From: Letharia columbiana
Taxonomy: Eukaryota > Ascomycota > Lecanoromycetes > Lecanorales > Parmeliaceae
Direction of reading: 5' to 3'
Length of the DNA stretch: 64,000 nt
Assembly: GCF_014066305.1 (NCBI RefSeq)
Contig: NW_023501075.1
Location: forward strand, 387,001-451,000
The notes beneath the pieces were generated by a model that saw only the letters and a program-made list of their open reading frames with translations, did not search any database and was not told the DNA's origin. Numbering within the stretch: the stretch's first letter is position 1; every line of letters begins with the position of its first letter. Positions 31,820 to 42,684 of the stretch are shown here, in pieces. The translations under genes and the position numbers were made by a program.

Positions 31820-33153
31820 TCAAATCGTGTATATCCTGTCCTTTGCCAACTCCAGCTCTCTCTTCTCCAATCGCTGCATGAGCAAGCTACTGTCCGGCTC
31901 GTATCGCAGCCCTCTGTTCAACGTCCTAACGGCGTCCTGAAGATGGTGACACCGACAGACCCTGTCATGACCACCCATACGGTCCCGCTCTTCCAGGATT
32001 TGGTATGCCAAGTGGAAGACCATGGCAATATCGTGCTCTCCTGCAGGCATATTTCCATTGTCTCGTTGCCGGTAAACGAACTTCTGGCTATCCTTGATGT
32101 CATTGGTCGGCAGTGTGAACGTCTTTTTGGCCCAGCTTCTTCTCGCTAAATTCGATATGCTCGTATGCGTTCCAGATGGTGCATCTGGCGTACGGCCCCG
32201 CCATGATCTCCGTTTCGACATCTCCTCTGTACAGGCTTATAGCATCATCCAGCTCGTTGAGCGCGTTTCCAAGTTCCGAGATGGACGTGGCAAAGTCTCC
32301 GCAGTCATTTTTGCTGATAGCTTCCTTAAAGCAGGTGAACACATGGTCAAAGGGCTCTTGGTTCTTTGGCAGATTTCTGCTGGTGTCGGCAATCACTTCG
32401 GCTTTGTCTTTTTCGGGAATCGATCCTATGATCTGCAGATTATTCGTGCTGTGCAGCCGACGGAATGGCTCAAGTAGCCTGCGCACTCGACAACTCTTAG
32501 TGGCGATCGTGTTATTCATGCTAGCGGAGTTCTTTATGCGCGCGTGTTCGGGACTCTCTTAGTTTTTCTTACCTGCTGCATCGAAGTCAAACTTCCTGGG
32601 ATGCCTCTATCCAGAAACCGCAGACTTCTGCAGAACGCAGGAAGCTCATCGCAGGTGATAACGAAGCGAGGTTTTCGACGGTCGCTGAGCAGTCCGCATT
32701 CAGACAGTAATTCAGTCCTCATGGCATGACGTTGGCTTTTTCTGTGCTTCTGCGCCTTGTGCGAGAACTGACCTCCAATCACCGAGATCCAAATTCGAAA
32801 TTAGGTCTTTGTCACAGCTGATGTGAATGAAGAGGTTGTTCTTTTAGAAAGTCTGACTGGCTTCATTGTGGATTTGCCGATTGGTGTAGAGGATGGAGGT
32901 GTGGAGATGGTATGTACAGGCGCATCTCAGAGGAACCTGAAGGTAACCAGTCACAGCTGAAGGAGAGAATTGGGGATCACGATAGTCCTTACAGAGCGCC
33001 GCTGCTGATACTCATGTTTGTTGTATACTTTGTTGACAGCAGGGAGGTGTACACTTGATCTCGCAATTCCCGGGGCAATCGCAGATAATTGGCAGGCTTT
33101 TCGTTAATCAGAGGTGCTAATGGCTTGAGATATGGTATCGAGCCTGGAGACAT
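31820..33153 (-). pseudogene. F-box-like N-terminus plus TPR-like C-terminus orphan-family relic
   Basis: Starts at 33153 (MSPGSIPYLKPLAPL) with the F-box-like RLPRELRDQVYTSLLSTKYT, then a stop. It resumes as HTSILYTNRQIHNEASQTF, followed by another stop codon where the family usually has Tyr, then LFIHISCDKDLISNLDLGDW, FVITCDELPAFCRSLRFLD, and RLLEPFRRLHSTNNLQIIGS leading into helical TPR-like repeats (PYARCTIWNAYEHIEFSEKK). One extra C near 32103 shifts the frame to IKDSQKFVYRQRDNGNMPAG, and it ends AVRTLNRGLRYEPDSSLL at 31820. Overall order matches a large Dothideomycete orphan family of unknown function. At least one nonsense codon and one shift make it a pseudogene unless the assembly is wrong. 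Confidence 0.6.
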
Positions 33154-33742
33154 GGTAAACTCTGTAAACTCACCTTGCTCAGGCGTTTTTTAGCTACTCG
33201 AGCTAGGCATAAGGGAAATAGTAAGGTAAGGGTGTCTGGAGCGTAGGGCTACGGCTATAGCTGTGAATGATTGAACAGCTATATAGGTGAGAAGACAGTA
33301 GATATATAAAGAACACAGAGAAACACATGCAGGTGGGCATGGACCAGTTTAGGTACCCAAACATGCTTGGAAATCAGCCCCATATTTCCACGTCATGCAG
33401 GAGGGGATCCAGTAGAAAGTAGGTGGAATCAGGGGCTAGACCACATCCCGAATATGAGAGTGTATCATCAGCAGCAGCAAATAGCCGAAATACGAAGTGT
33501 GAGATTATCATCAGAATTCCAACACTCGACAACGGATCCGATGGCTGTTAGAACCGCTATGGGTACCACAATTTTAGACGCGGCAGCGGCAGATCCTCGT
33601 ATCTTTTTCCAGAAGTAATCTGGTCATGGACGAGTGAACCGATGGATTCTGGGACTAGACACCGGTTTCCCAAAAGGCGACAGAGCCTTACATGCGACAT
33701 AGCCTTACATGCGACATAAGAAAGCTGCTGGAGAACATGACG
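33154..33742. other. Intergenic
   Basis: No recognisable gene. The plus-strand frame at 33367-33618 has no supporting features. Confidence 0.4.
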
Positions 33743-35176
33743 TTACTCCCTGTCTTCGTCGCTCTCCTCCGGGCCGAGTCTGTATTGCTTCATCTGACGT
33801 TGGCTGCCTTTTATAGTCAGATCATAGAATTTGCCACCGATCCTCTTTCCGTAGGTGGGCCCGAATGGCCCGACTTTGACAGCTTGGGCTTTGGAGTATG
33901 CACGGAGCTATCGGCAGGGTCAGCGGAAATGTTGTGAAAAGGGAAGGCCATACTTGGGAAGGCCGTACTTCGGTAGCCCAATCCCAGTGCGTCCATGATC
34001 TCTCCACGCCGGCTTTGAGGCTCTCCAACGTAATGACCCCAACCCATGGCTTACTCTCATAGCTTTTCGCTGCATTCTCAAGACCTTCGCGACGTGTGCC
34101 AATTTCTGGCCTCGGCGTCCCGTCTTCATCGGGCGTGGCATCATCCTCACCTTCTCTAATTTCGCTAACGATGTGGTTGATGCTGATCATATAAGGTTTG
34201 ATCTCATGCTCGTCAGCTCGCTCCAGCACTGTTGCTTTCCATCCGTCCTCATTTGCCACGCACATCTCTTTCATATCATGCACGAAGTTCAGGAAGTGCC
34301 CGAGTATCAAGGCGATGTTTCGGATATCCGAGTTTTCGGATTTGAAGAGGCTATTCTTGATGAGGATGTCGATGGCCGTCAGAAGTGCGGTACCGAAGAG
34401 CATCACGCGTTTTGCATTTCCCTCCGAGTCATCGATTCCTGAAGCATGTGCTGAGTATGTGCGATCGAGTCCCACGGCCGAATCACTCACCATACCACTG
34501 TTCAAGACCTGCTGGTCTATTCAAGAACAGCGCCATTCCTTCTATGATTGACCAAATGGCCCAGATGTCCTTGGTTTTCTTCTTCACCTCCTTGTTGAAA
34601 GCCAGGAACTATCGACGTCAATGATTGTGTCACCGTTGTAGTAGATACGTATAGTACGAACCATGTTCTCCATCACTTCGCAGGTTCCGTAGCCACTCCA
34701 ATCACTGAAGATATGCATCCTGAAATTGTCTTGGTCCCGTTGGTATTGCTCCAGTCCCCAGTCCTTGTGCAATTCGAATCCTTTCTTTGTGACGATCCAT
34801 GTCTCTGCAGGGTTGGCATCTGCGTATCGGCCACACATGCAACTCTTGTCCCACCCACACCTCTTGCCTCTGACATGACATAGACACATCCAAGTCTTTC
34901 CATCCGCGTCTCCAGGAACCTTGGCTTCTTTATTTTTCGAGGGCGTCTGTTGCTTCGAGGCAGGAGATTTTGCAGTGGAGGAGACCTAGCGTAAGGTGTC
35001 AGCTAGATTCAGCGGACATGTGTGAGATTACTTGCAGCAGGTTCATTCTCATCTGCTGTCGGCTGAATCGCGTCGTTTTCCTTTGACCTCGCCTTTCCAG
35101 TGGAAGTTCTCTTCGATGCAGGTGCAACCTCAGCATTGGCGTCTGTCTCTGCTAGAGTCCGTTTCGAACGTGCCAT
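33743..35176 (-). CDS. Orphan-family protein with CLC/CMC and W-V-T-K-K-G motifs (copy A)
   Basis: Family without known function, several paralogues of which occur in Dothideomycetes. Exons (read from 35176 downward): 35176-35032, about 34985-34662, 34609-34491, 34438-33969 and 33907-33743; introns 46-61 bp. Order: Lys/Arg/Ser-rich tail (MARSKRTLAE), Cys motif MCLCHVRGKRCGWDKSCMCG, ETWIVTKKGFELHKDWG, FRMHIFSDWSGYGTCEVMEN, FLAFNKEVKKKTKDIWAIWS, then ALLTAIDILIKNSLF, SDIRNIALILGHFLNFVHDM, an acidic linker, and GKRIGGKFYDLTIKG near the end. The first intron as drawn does not keep phase: the obvious acceptor at 34986 is one step off, and a later AAG at about 34930 restores it, so that junction is uncertain. 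A damaged paralogue lies at 62856-64000. Confidence 0.65.
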
Positions 35177-35433
35177 GATGATTCACGATGCTCTTCGAAG
35201 TGATTGAAGATGGAGTGATACAAGTTTTGGACAGGAAAGATCGAGATGTCGGAGACGCGTGACGGCATATCCGAGCGCCAAAGCACGTGATAATGTCTTG
35301 GCGTGCAGCTCCTTAGGCAAAGAAGAAATGCGTGCTGCTTTATCCAGCATAAAACCTAATGAATCCCTCAATCAATCAAACCATCACCAATTCTGACATA
35401 TAGTTAAATAGCAATAAATTTTTGTGTGTCGTC
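35177..35433. other. Intergenic, 5' flank shared by copy A and tRNA-His
   Basis: No coding content. Confidence 0.4.
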
Positions 35434-35528
35434 GGTGGTGTGGTGTAATGGTAGCACGTAACGTTGTGGTCAATTTACTTGCGCACGACAAACCCGTTCC
35501 GATCCCGGTTCGATTCCGGGCACCGCCA
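35434..35528 (+). tRNA. tRNA-His (GTG) with an intron
   Basis: The acceptor stem GGTGGTG (35434-35440) pairs with CACCGCC (35521-35527) with one G-U, followed by discriminator A. The D-arm is GTGTAATGGTAGCAC. The anticodon arm has TTGTGG with anticodon GTG, and the T-arm is CCCGG-TTCGATT-CCGGG, which also contains the B box GGTTCGATTCC. About 22-23 extra bases after anticodon position 37 (about 35470-35492) form the intron that a splicing endonuclease must remove. Removing it leaves about 72 nt, a normal length. Confidence 0.9.
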
Positions 35529-35570
35529 AATCGGAGACTTCAAAAGCTGGTTCAAGCCCAGTTATGAGGG

Positions 35571-35578
35571 TTTTTTTT
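35571..35578 (+). terminator. RNA polymerase III T-run
   Basis: Eight T residues, the first run of four or more T downstream of tRNA-His, giving a trailer of about 42 nt. Confidence 0.65.
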
Positions 35579-35766
35579 GTTTTGTTTTCTCCTTTTAAGA
35601 GCTGAACTACATATACATATTTGGTCGACCTGGGCACTGTATGTATGGATTAGGTGGATCAAGATGGGTAGGACGCGAAAGAGTAAGCAATATTGTGGCC
35701 GTGGGGCCGTTTGCCTGTCGGATAAGGTTTACAAATGATTTACTGAGACGCTCTCACGCTCTCCAT

Positions 35767-36506
35767 CTACTGGCGACCACTAATCTCCAAATTCGTTGCT
35801 TGAAGCACAACATCCGTCAACCTCGCCAACGGATGCTTCGCCATTCCTCTATCCCCCTTAATAAACAGTTCCTTGATCCAACCAATCCCTTTATCCCACC
35901 AAAAGTGTCTTTCTGGCCTTAATCCCTCTCTCTCCAAATCCTCTCGACCAATCGTCCCCATCAATATATCCAACATCTCCGGCCAGCCTTCCGGCATCGG
36001 ATGTCTCGAAAACGTCACATTGGTGCCACAGCGCGCACAAAAAGTCCTCGTAACTCCCACGGAGGGCTTGTAGTACCGGAGGACAGAATCGGTCGGCGGC
36101 TCGAAAACACTGCTTGGTTTGAACACTACAGCAGCGTGCACCCAGTTCCTCTTTGCATCATCATTTGGCAGCTCGATGTGAGTCTTCTCGAGTGACGGGA
36201 GGGGAGATGAGCGTGGTAGGAGCGAGATGCGGACGAATTAAGTGGGCATACATGCGCCAGCTAGGACGAGAGCGCCCGTGGCGCGCCGGCAGTCGTTGCA
36301 GTGGCATAGCGCGAGGAAAGGTAGCTGAATTGTTTCCTCCGACTAGGTTGGCTTGGTCGGTTTATTTTAGGGGGTGTAATGGAATAGTTCTTAAGATTTG
36401 GAGGTTGCCATGGGCGTTCTGAGGCTACCAGGATGTTGATTTCGTAGCGGATGGCGCGGCAGTTGCAACCCCCGTGGATAGTTAGAGGGGTAGCTGGGTG
36501 TGGCAT
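35767..36506 (-). CDS. GFA-domain (glutathione-dependent formaldehyde-activating-like) protein
   Basis: A zinc-binding GFA (DUF636-type) fold protein; some members bind glutathione-formaldehyde adducts, but most fungal ones have unknown substrates. Exon 1 (36506-36429): MPHPATPLTIHGGCNCRAIR. Intron 36325-36428 (104 bp). Exon 2 (36324 to about 36252): PFLALCHCNDCRRATGALVL. Exon 3 (from about 36150 to 35767): TRTFCARCGTNVTFSRHPMP, WPEMLDILMGTI and GLRPERHFWWDKGIGWIKEL. The Cys set CxC, CxxC and CxxC matches the two-zinc GFA pattern. The start at 36506 fits the usual N-terminus; the frame is open to 36614. The second intron's acceptor is uncertain: simple choices leave the phase off by one, so either the boundary is unusual or there is a small error. 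Confidence 0.75.
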
Positions 36507-36667
36507 CGTCCAGGACAGTGGAGACTCAGATGGACTATCCTGAGACTTGATGGACACTTCTTGGGGTTGGGGGGACTCTGTTACGAGGGACGACTCGTCT
36601 CTCAAGTTCTGCAATGGTTAGTAACCTAGATCGAAGAGCATATGTAAGACTGCTGGTGACAGGAAAT

Positions 36668-37448
36668 CGACAGGTACAGTGTATTCAAGATGTCCATGTC
36701 ATAGTCATTGGCTCCAGCTTTCTCTGTGGCGCTCATGACGCGGTCAAACTAGTATTCCGAGGGCTGCAAAAGGACCAATTGGGAGCTAAGAACACGGCCC
36801 TCGAAGCCAAGCAATAGGCTGGGGGCATTTCTACCCATGCCGGCTCCAAAAGGCAGAGCTTGTCCATTGATTGAAGGACTGTCGAGTCGGAGTCAAGGTG
36901 AAGGACTCGCTGATATTCCGACTGGTTGAAAGCGAGGAGTCTTGTGTAACACTCAGCCCAGGTTGCTGCTTCTGCCCTTAGTGTTCTGGCACGTCTTACT
37001 CTTTTAGTAGCTTACGATCATGGATTATCCTCCACTGGACTTCTATAGGCTTCAAAATGACGCTGTACTCATCTCGCGCCTTCCTCAGGAGCCGTGCTTC
37101 GATACTGTCATTCTCAAGGGAGAAGAAACCTGACGGGTACATCATCAAACGGTCGGGCTTGCAACCAAGACGGTACAGGCTCTCAAAGAGCATGACCGAG
37201 TTGCAAAGATAAGGCAGGTTCGTGACATATTGGACGTATGCGAATTGTGACCAATCAGTATCCTTCCAAACCTTGCGGCCTGAATCTTCATGCTCGCTTG
37301 AACCTTGGTGTCCGGGCCAGCGGACTGGTTTTATGCTATCGGGTCGTGTTTCACCCGGTAAAACTTCCGGTGCGAGCAATAGTAGCAACGTGATAAAAAC
37401 GACGGAACCAAAGCCAACAATATAGAAGTGTCTGGACTGCATCATCAC
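36668..37448 (-). pseudogene. GNT1-type GT8 glycosyltransferase, disrupted
   Basis: Resembles fungal glucose N-acetyltransferase 1 (GNT1), a GT8/glycogenin-fold Golgi enzyme. A type II anchor (YIVGFGSVVFITLLLLLAPE) begins near 37430, followed by DWSQFAYVQYVTNLPYLCNS, VMLFESLYRLGCKPDRLMMY and LLRKARDEYSVILKPIEVQ. A short intron (about 47 bp) leads to AATWAECYTRLLAFNQSEYQ and the DxD region RVLHLDSDSTVLQSMDK. One T is missing near 36803, then GRVLSSQLVLLQPSEY is followed by TAG at 36749-36751 where Glu is expected. Reading continues past the stop with FDRVMSATEKAGANDYDMDI. A frameshift plus a nonsense codon indicate a pseudogene; the rest of the C-terminus is not recognisable. Confidence 0.72.
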
Positions 37449-38367
37449 TCGTTTTCTGGTAGAAGCCGCACAATAATTCGAGACAGGGCGACCGAGGAGC
37501 TCGAAAAAGGTGAGAATCGCACCAACAAAGCTTTTACGAAGTGTAGTTGATGCATCCGTCCAAACGTTCTCTGCAAAGGTTTTTTCGTGGACAAAAAATT
37601 ATGAACATTATTCTGAACCACAACTCTCTTGGGCAGCGTTCGACTGGCGGAAGCAGAAAAAGGTCGGCAGGATGTTGTTCCGCTGTTCCAAAAAAACGGG
37701 ATATGAAGGTTGAAATATCGTTGCGGGTGCTCCAGAAATGGATGGCGCGAGAGTGATCTATCCTCCTGCTTGACAGCCGCTACATCGACAGCGTGTTGTT
37801 CTGCTATTCCAACATGTCAAGTTCGGAAACTTGACTCGACAATGGTCCGCTTTTACATGGGATCACTTGTCAAATCTAGCTCTCAAACTCTCCGACGTAA
37901 GAAAAATTAAGAGAAAAAGGAAAGCAATTTGACAACATATACTGTGAGCCAAATCACGAAATCCCCGGAGCAAAGAGATTGTCTACAAGTATCTGCTTCC
38001 AAACAAATGTTAGGAACATGCCTCCGGTGCGAATGAAAGCGGACGCAGGGATAAAATGTCAGTTGCTAAGTTCCGCACTGAGATGATAGTCAAATAGTTG
38101 GGAAAAGTCGTTGCAAGCAATGTCAGATTGTCGACGGTGTCAACGGAGGGATCGGGGAGATGAAGTATGATCTAATACGCCTAAGCTCAGCGATGTCCTC
38201 TGGACGCGGGATGCGTCCGTTAAGACAGTGGGCAAGATACACATGTGGCATACTAGGTGCAGTCCTACTGACGGCTGCCGTCTCCGACCCTCCTATGACT
38301 GGTCCTGTCCTCTCCGCTCTCGCAGTACCCCCCATCATCCAGCCGATTGCCACCTGGCAGGACAGAG
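37449..38367. other. Intergenic
   Basis: About 900 bp with only short frames; nothing recognised. Confidence 0.4.
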
Positions 38368-39199
38368 TCACTGAGTGATTTTCAGTTGCCTCACAAACCC
38401 CAGACCGGCCGGATTGCTCCCGAACCGAAACGCGCCACAGCTCTCACTCTCCAAATGGTTGACCAATCCGCTAAGCGCAGTGTACTCCCTCTTGCACCGC
38501 GGGCAATGATAGATAGGTCGCTCGTGTACGGGACTGGCGAGATGTCGGTCTAAGCTCGATAGCTGGTTGAATCCTTTGGTGCAGAAGTAGCACCGGTAGA
38601 ATGACCCGTCCCACGAAGCTTGGCTTGCGATATCGGTAGTTGCGGCACCTGCATCATACCATCCAATCTGTTTCATGGTGAAGATGTGGCTTGGGTCAAC
38701 CTCGCGGCAATATTGGTTGATCTTCTCGCGTGTGATGCCGGATGTGCAGTTCCCTGACTCTAGGTGCAGACAGACGCCGGTCAGATTGGTGAACTTGTTT
38801 GTACACCAGGGACATTTGACATTCTTTCCGACATGTACCGATGACTTGAGGTGCTGGTGGCAATCTTGTCAGATGAAGAAACTTTCTGTGGACTGGAAGA
38901 AATACCTGGTTCAGGTTGTTCGGACTCTGAAATGATCGCTGGCAACCGTAGCAGTAATTGGGGGGATGCTCTTCGTCAATGTGTTCTTGGAGCCCGTTCC
39001 TGGTGCTGAATATGCAGGTGCAGTCTTCACATTGATACCAGTGTTTTTTCTGCTCATGCTTCAAGCGAAGCTTGCCGTCATGGGTGGGCCATCGAGCGAA
39101 GCACCAGCGGCATTCAATTTCGTTTGCATGCGCGTAGCTATTGTCGAGGTGTTGCCGAAGACTCTTCGCTTCGAATGAACGGCCACAGCATTCATACAT
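38368..39199 (-). CDS. C2H2-type zinc-finger protein with seven finger-like units
   Basis: A 259 aa protein made almost entirely of zinc-finger-like units. Exon 1 is 39199-38906 and exon 2 is 38853-38368; the intron is 52 bp. Units in order: YECCGRSFEAKSLRQHLDN, CRWCFARWPTHDGKLRLKH, YQCEDCTCIFSTRNGLQEH, YCYGCQRSFQSPNNLNQH (spanning the junction), KCPWCTNKFTNLTGVCLH, YRCYFCTKGFNQLSSLDRH and YHCPRCKREYTALSGLVNH. Spacing between some units is irregular, and several end H..C rather than H..H, as is common in fungal tandem-finger proteins. No other domain is seen. Nucleic-acid binding is likely. The frame is intact and starts at the first ATG. Confidence 0.85.
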
Positions 39200-40695
39200 T
39201 GTAGGCGATATCTGAAGTTAAGGAGTAGTCGGCTGTGACTGAGTTGACAATGGTGGAATGATGTTGAAGATAGAAGTGTTCTTTTCCCGGTGGTGCGCTA
39301 GTGTCTTGGCCAGGCTTAGCGCTCGACAATGTTAACACCTTCGCTGTCTATGTTATTTGTAGTGTGAGATGAACGATAGAAAGTAGAACGATCTATCGGG
39401 ACCACGATCTTTTTGGATTGCTATTTATCAACAAAGCAATGCACAAACAAACAAACAAACAAGGTATTAGGCTCCTGGCGGATTTTTGCAGAGAAGGAAA
39501 GCACTAGGCACGTCCATCAATACAAGGATGCAGGCTGTGGCCATCATGGGGCAAGAGCGGAGAGGTCCCTCAACACAGACAAAAGAGTGACTGCCACAGG
39601 GGCCGTCGGCTTTGAAAGAGGGAGTGTAGTTCACGCTGCGGTGAATGGTGGCATCTTCTGCGAGAGATGATCAAAGAGATCCGGCTCCTAGGGTTATTGA
39701 CTATGTGACATACTGATTAAGTGATGTCGTTGACGAGGACTTTGCTGGAAAAGGAGAATTATCGAGTTTCGCGGTTTTGATGAAAGATGTCGAGGAAAGG
39801 AGAGACATAGACATTGGAGGTCAGGTCAGCTCATGCTGCTTGTCCAAAGCGATAGAATCTCATGTAAGAAAGTCGATGCAGACATTCAAAAATTGGGACG
39901 GCGCAAGTGGGAGTAATCTATCCGTTTGTGGCTCCATAGGGCGCAACTTTCACCACCGCCACATTCGGAGATTCGCAACAGGCTTGACAGCGTCAGAGAA
40001 GGACGACAGGGAGAACAGAAGATAGAGAACAGAACACGGTCAAACCGCGAGTTCCCAGGACTGCCGCGAGCAACGTTGCTCCCGGCAGCCAAGGCCGAGC
40101 TCGAAACGAACGAGCTCGGTCGTAGCCTCCTCAACTTTTAATGCGTTCGTCGTTGCATGCTACTCCTCGGGAAAGCATTGCCCTGAGGACTAGTTGCCTC
40201 GATGCTTCGGGGGCTCGATGTCTTATTATTAAGTTGTGAAGGAGAAAGATTTGAAGGAAAGGTATTGAAAGACGCGGTTATCACGGCTCAGCCTTCCTGC
40301 AGCTAATGAGCATGGTACGTCCCATTGATGAGCTTACGCATAGCCTGGTTTAGAGTCTTGCCGCATTCACGCCGAGGAACGCTGCAATGTCACTTTCTTG
40401 GAACTTCGATGCCACGGCCAACGCTCGATATTTCGTCTTTGCTATAGCGCTAAGACGTCCAATGAGGAGCTGGATCTTGTAACGGACTGACCGTACCAGT
40501 GTATTCCGAAACCGTCTGCAATCATAGACACATTACACTGAGCCGGTCTCCTCGCATTTGGTATACTTTGTCTAGTTCGGACATAAGTCAAGACATAAGT
40601 CGTTTTCTTTCTATGCATTCAGTGCATGCAAGATTTTTTTTGTTCGGTATATTGGCACGGGCCAGCAGCAATCATGCTCCTTCGCCAGTCCCAGC
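39200..40695. other. Intergenic, 1.5 kb
   Basis: No recognisable gene. Contains a short AAAC repeat (about 39440-39462). No GC skew or repeat structure of note otherwise. Confidence 0.4.
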
Positions 40696-41089
40696 TTGAC
40701 TGTTAACCATACTCCTATTCCAAGTGTACGATTTCTCCTTGCCACGGGAGCTGCCGCTTCTGTCATTACCTTTCTAAGTCCAACCGAAACTTCTGCGTTC
40801 GTTGGAACTTCAAGCAGCTCCGTCTCATCATTGTCTCCAGTGTCGTCTAGAGCTCTCAGTCGGCAGGGCTACCTTATACGGCCAAGTCGGCATCGGATTA
40901 GGCGTCTCTTTCGGCATCATGCTTTGTGCGATCGTTGGACTCCCCCTATTCCGCTACCATCGATCTAAGACTTCGCGGGCTGGCGGGCCAACAAAGATGT
41001 GCTTTGAGACTGAAGAGAAGGCAAAAGGCGGAAGGTCTCGGGTGGACGAGAGACGCAGTGACGGAGTGGTACGTGAGTTGTACCAGTAG
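40696..41089 (+). pseudogene. Ser-rich single-pass membrane protein fragment, frame broken
   Basis: A Ser/Thr-rich segment (SAFVGTSSSSVSSLSPVSSR) in one frame is followed, after a one-base shift near 40868, by VGIGLGVSFGIMLCAIVGLP, a typical single transmembrane helix, and then FRYHRSKTSRAGG and a charged tail to a stop at 41089. The layout resembles fungal Wsc/Mid2-like surface proteins and the intact gene at 43516-45047. There is no good start codon or signal peptide, so it is probably a fragment. Confidence 0.4.
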
Positions 41090-41220
41090 ACCAGATTCCG
41101 TCCATCTGTTGTTGTCTCTATTACCAGTATTTTAGCGAGATTGTTATTGAAGTAGCGTTCGATGGGCGTAGGTGAGTTGACGAAACTTCATATCTCTTGC
41201 ATCTAATCATCCTTGGACAC

Positions 41221-42684
41221 TCAACCATCCCAGTCCATTCCATGTCCCATATCGCTCCTTGTAGCATGGTATGCCAGCCAACTTCGTCCACCTCTTTTCA
41301 CAGTTCCCTGCCCTACGCTCACAGCCCTGTCTTCTCTTGTCAAAACATCCTCTGCTCGTGCGAGTGCATCGAAGCGATCAGATTGGTAAGTGGTGCGCAG
41401 TTGGACGTCGCTATTGAACCTCGCTGGGAGTGGATGGTGTCCTAGACTTGAGCCTTCGGTAGGTTCTGGGGGACCGTAACTATTATACCTTGATGACTCG
41501 AGCCATCTCAATCCAGGTTCATATCCAGTGCTGGAGGACGATGAGCTGGGCTTTTCGAGAGCCGGAATTGGTATTGTAGGGGATGATGAAGCATTTAAGG
41601 GTGTGGTGTCGGGAGCATTTGCGGAAGAGGAGGGCTTTTTATCACAGGCTAAGGATACATGCGTGACATGTTCGTGACTGACTCGTAGATCATTTTCCTC
41701 GTTGCTATTGGGACCGTAGGAAGCTATCATGGTAGCAAGGGGAGGGCTGTCGATCTCTGGGAGGCTTTGCGTAGGACTGATATAGCCATTGCGTGGATTC
41801 GTGTTGGTAGTAAGGGTTGAGCTTTGAATCTCGTCATTAGAGTAAAATTTGTGTGCACTGATATGAGGAGACTGGCTGTTCGATTTTGGTGATGTAGTCG
41901 CAAGAGTGGGGGGGCTGCTGTTGTTGCGGCGGACAAAGGGTTGTACTTCGGGTGTAGGTATGGTCGGTGATTCGAAGGACATCTCGGAGAAGTGGGAGGA
42001 GAATTTTGGTACCTCGCCATCATCCTCCAGCGGTATAGCAAGGAGACAGGGGCTCAATGGACCGCCGACGCTGATTTCATTCGAGCCTGCGTCCATCAGG
42101 CTTATATCCTTGGTTGTGTGACCTTCTCTCTCTCCAGGAATCTTGCGTCCCTTCCTCCGATTCGGCCAGTCCAACAGCTCCTTCAGTTGGGGATCATACG
42201 GTGGCGGCTGCTCTTCACTTGTCCCTTCTGGCGCAGGCGCAATGACCACCACATCCTTCGAATAGAGGCAAGTGAAGGCGACTGTCAGAGATTGATGACA
42301 CACTTGTAATTTTTGATGCTTGTCTCTGACACTTGGATTGTCCCTGAAGACCCACATGATCCTATGCCCAAATCGAATGCCATGCTTCGTTTGCTTGTCC
42401 ACTCGGCAAGGCTCGACTAGTTTCGCGACAGCTCGCAAAGCGTCCTCGGTGTCGTTGATTACTCTGTCTATCATCGTGCGCTCGCTGGTATTTAGGAGGC
42501 CGGCCTTGAGGCGCCGCAGGCGATGAGCTTCCTGGACCATGAAATCGACATGACGGGTAGTGCCCAGGAGGTCGGCGGTCTGTTCGTCAACAGCTTTGAG
42601 CTGGTAGGTCACCTCGAGGATCTTGATTGTAGCGTTGAAGCTGGAGCTGATGGCGGATAGAGGATCTGGTGCGGGGATCACCAT
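41221..42684 (-). CDS. Fungal protein with N-terminal helical domain and Ser/Pro-rich tail
   Basis: A 487 aa single-exon protein. Residues 1-150 form a predicted helical bundle (PLSAISSSFNATIKILEVTY, LGTTRHVDFMVQEAHRLRRL, MIDRVINDTEDALRAVAKL, QKLQVCHQSLTVAFTCLYSK), resembling the 'fungal N-terminal' helical domains found alone or in front of NACHT/STAND signalling proteins. The remainder is disordered, Ser/Pro/Thr-rich, ending WLAYHATRSDMGHGMDWDG. There is no NTPase or effector domain. Function is unknown. The intact long frame and domain layout support a real gene. Confidence 0.72.
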   Translation of the reverse strand: MVIPAPDPLSAISSSFNATIKILEVTYQLKAVDEQTADLLGTTRHVDFMVQEAHRLRRLKAGLLNTSERTMIDRVINDTEDALRAVAKLVEPCRVDKQTKHGIRFGHRIMWVFRDNPSVRDKHQKLQVCHQSLTVAFTCLYSKDVVVIAPAPEGTSEEQPPPYDPQLKELLDWPNRRKGRKIPGEREGHTTKDISLMDAGSNEISVGGPLSPCLLAIPLEDDGEVPKFSSHFSEMSFESPTIPTPEVQPFVRRNNSSPPTLATTSPKSNSQSPHISAHKFYSNDEIQSSTLTTNTNPRNGYISPTQSLPEIDSPPLATMIASYGPNSNEENDLRVSHEHVTHVSLACDKKPSSSANAPDTTPLNASSSPTIPIPALEKPSSSSSSTGYEPGLRWLESSRYNSYGPPEPTEGSSLGHHPLPARFNSDVQLRTTYQSDRFDALARAEDVLTREDRAVSVGQGTVKRGGRSWLAYHATRSDMGHGMDWDG

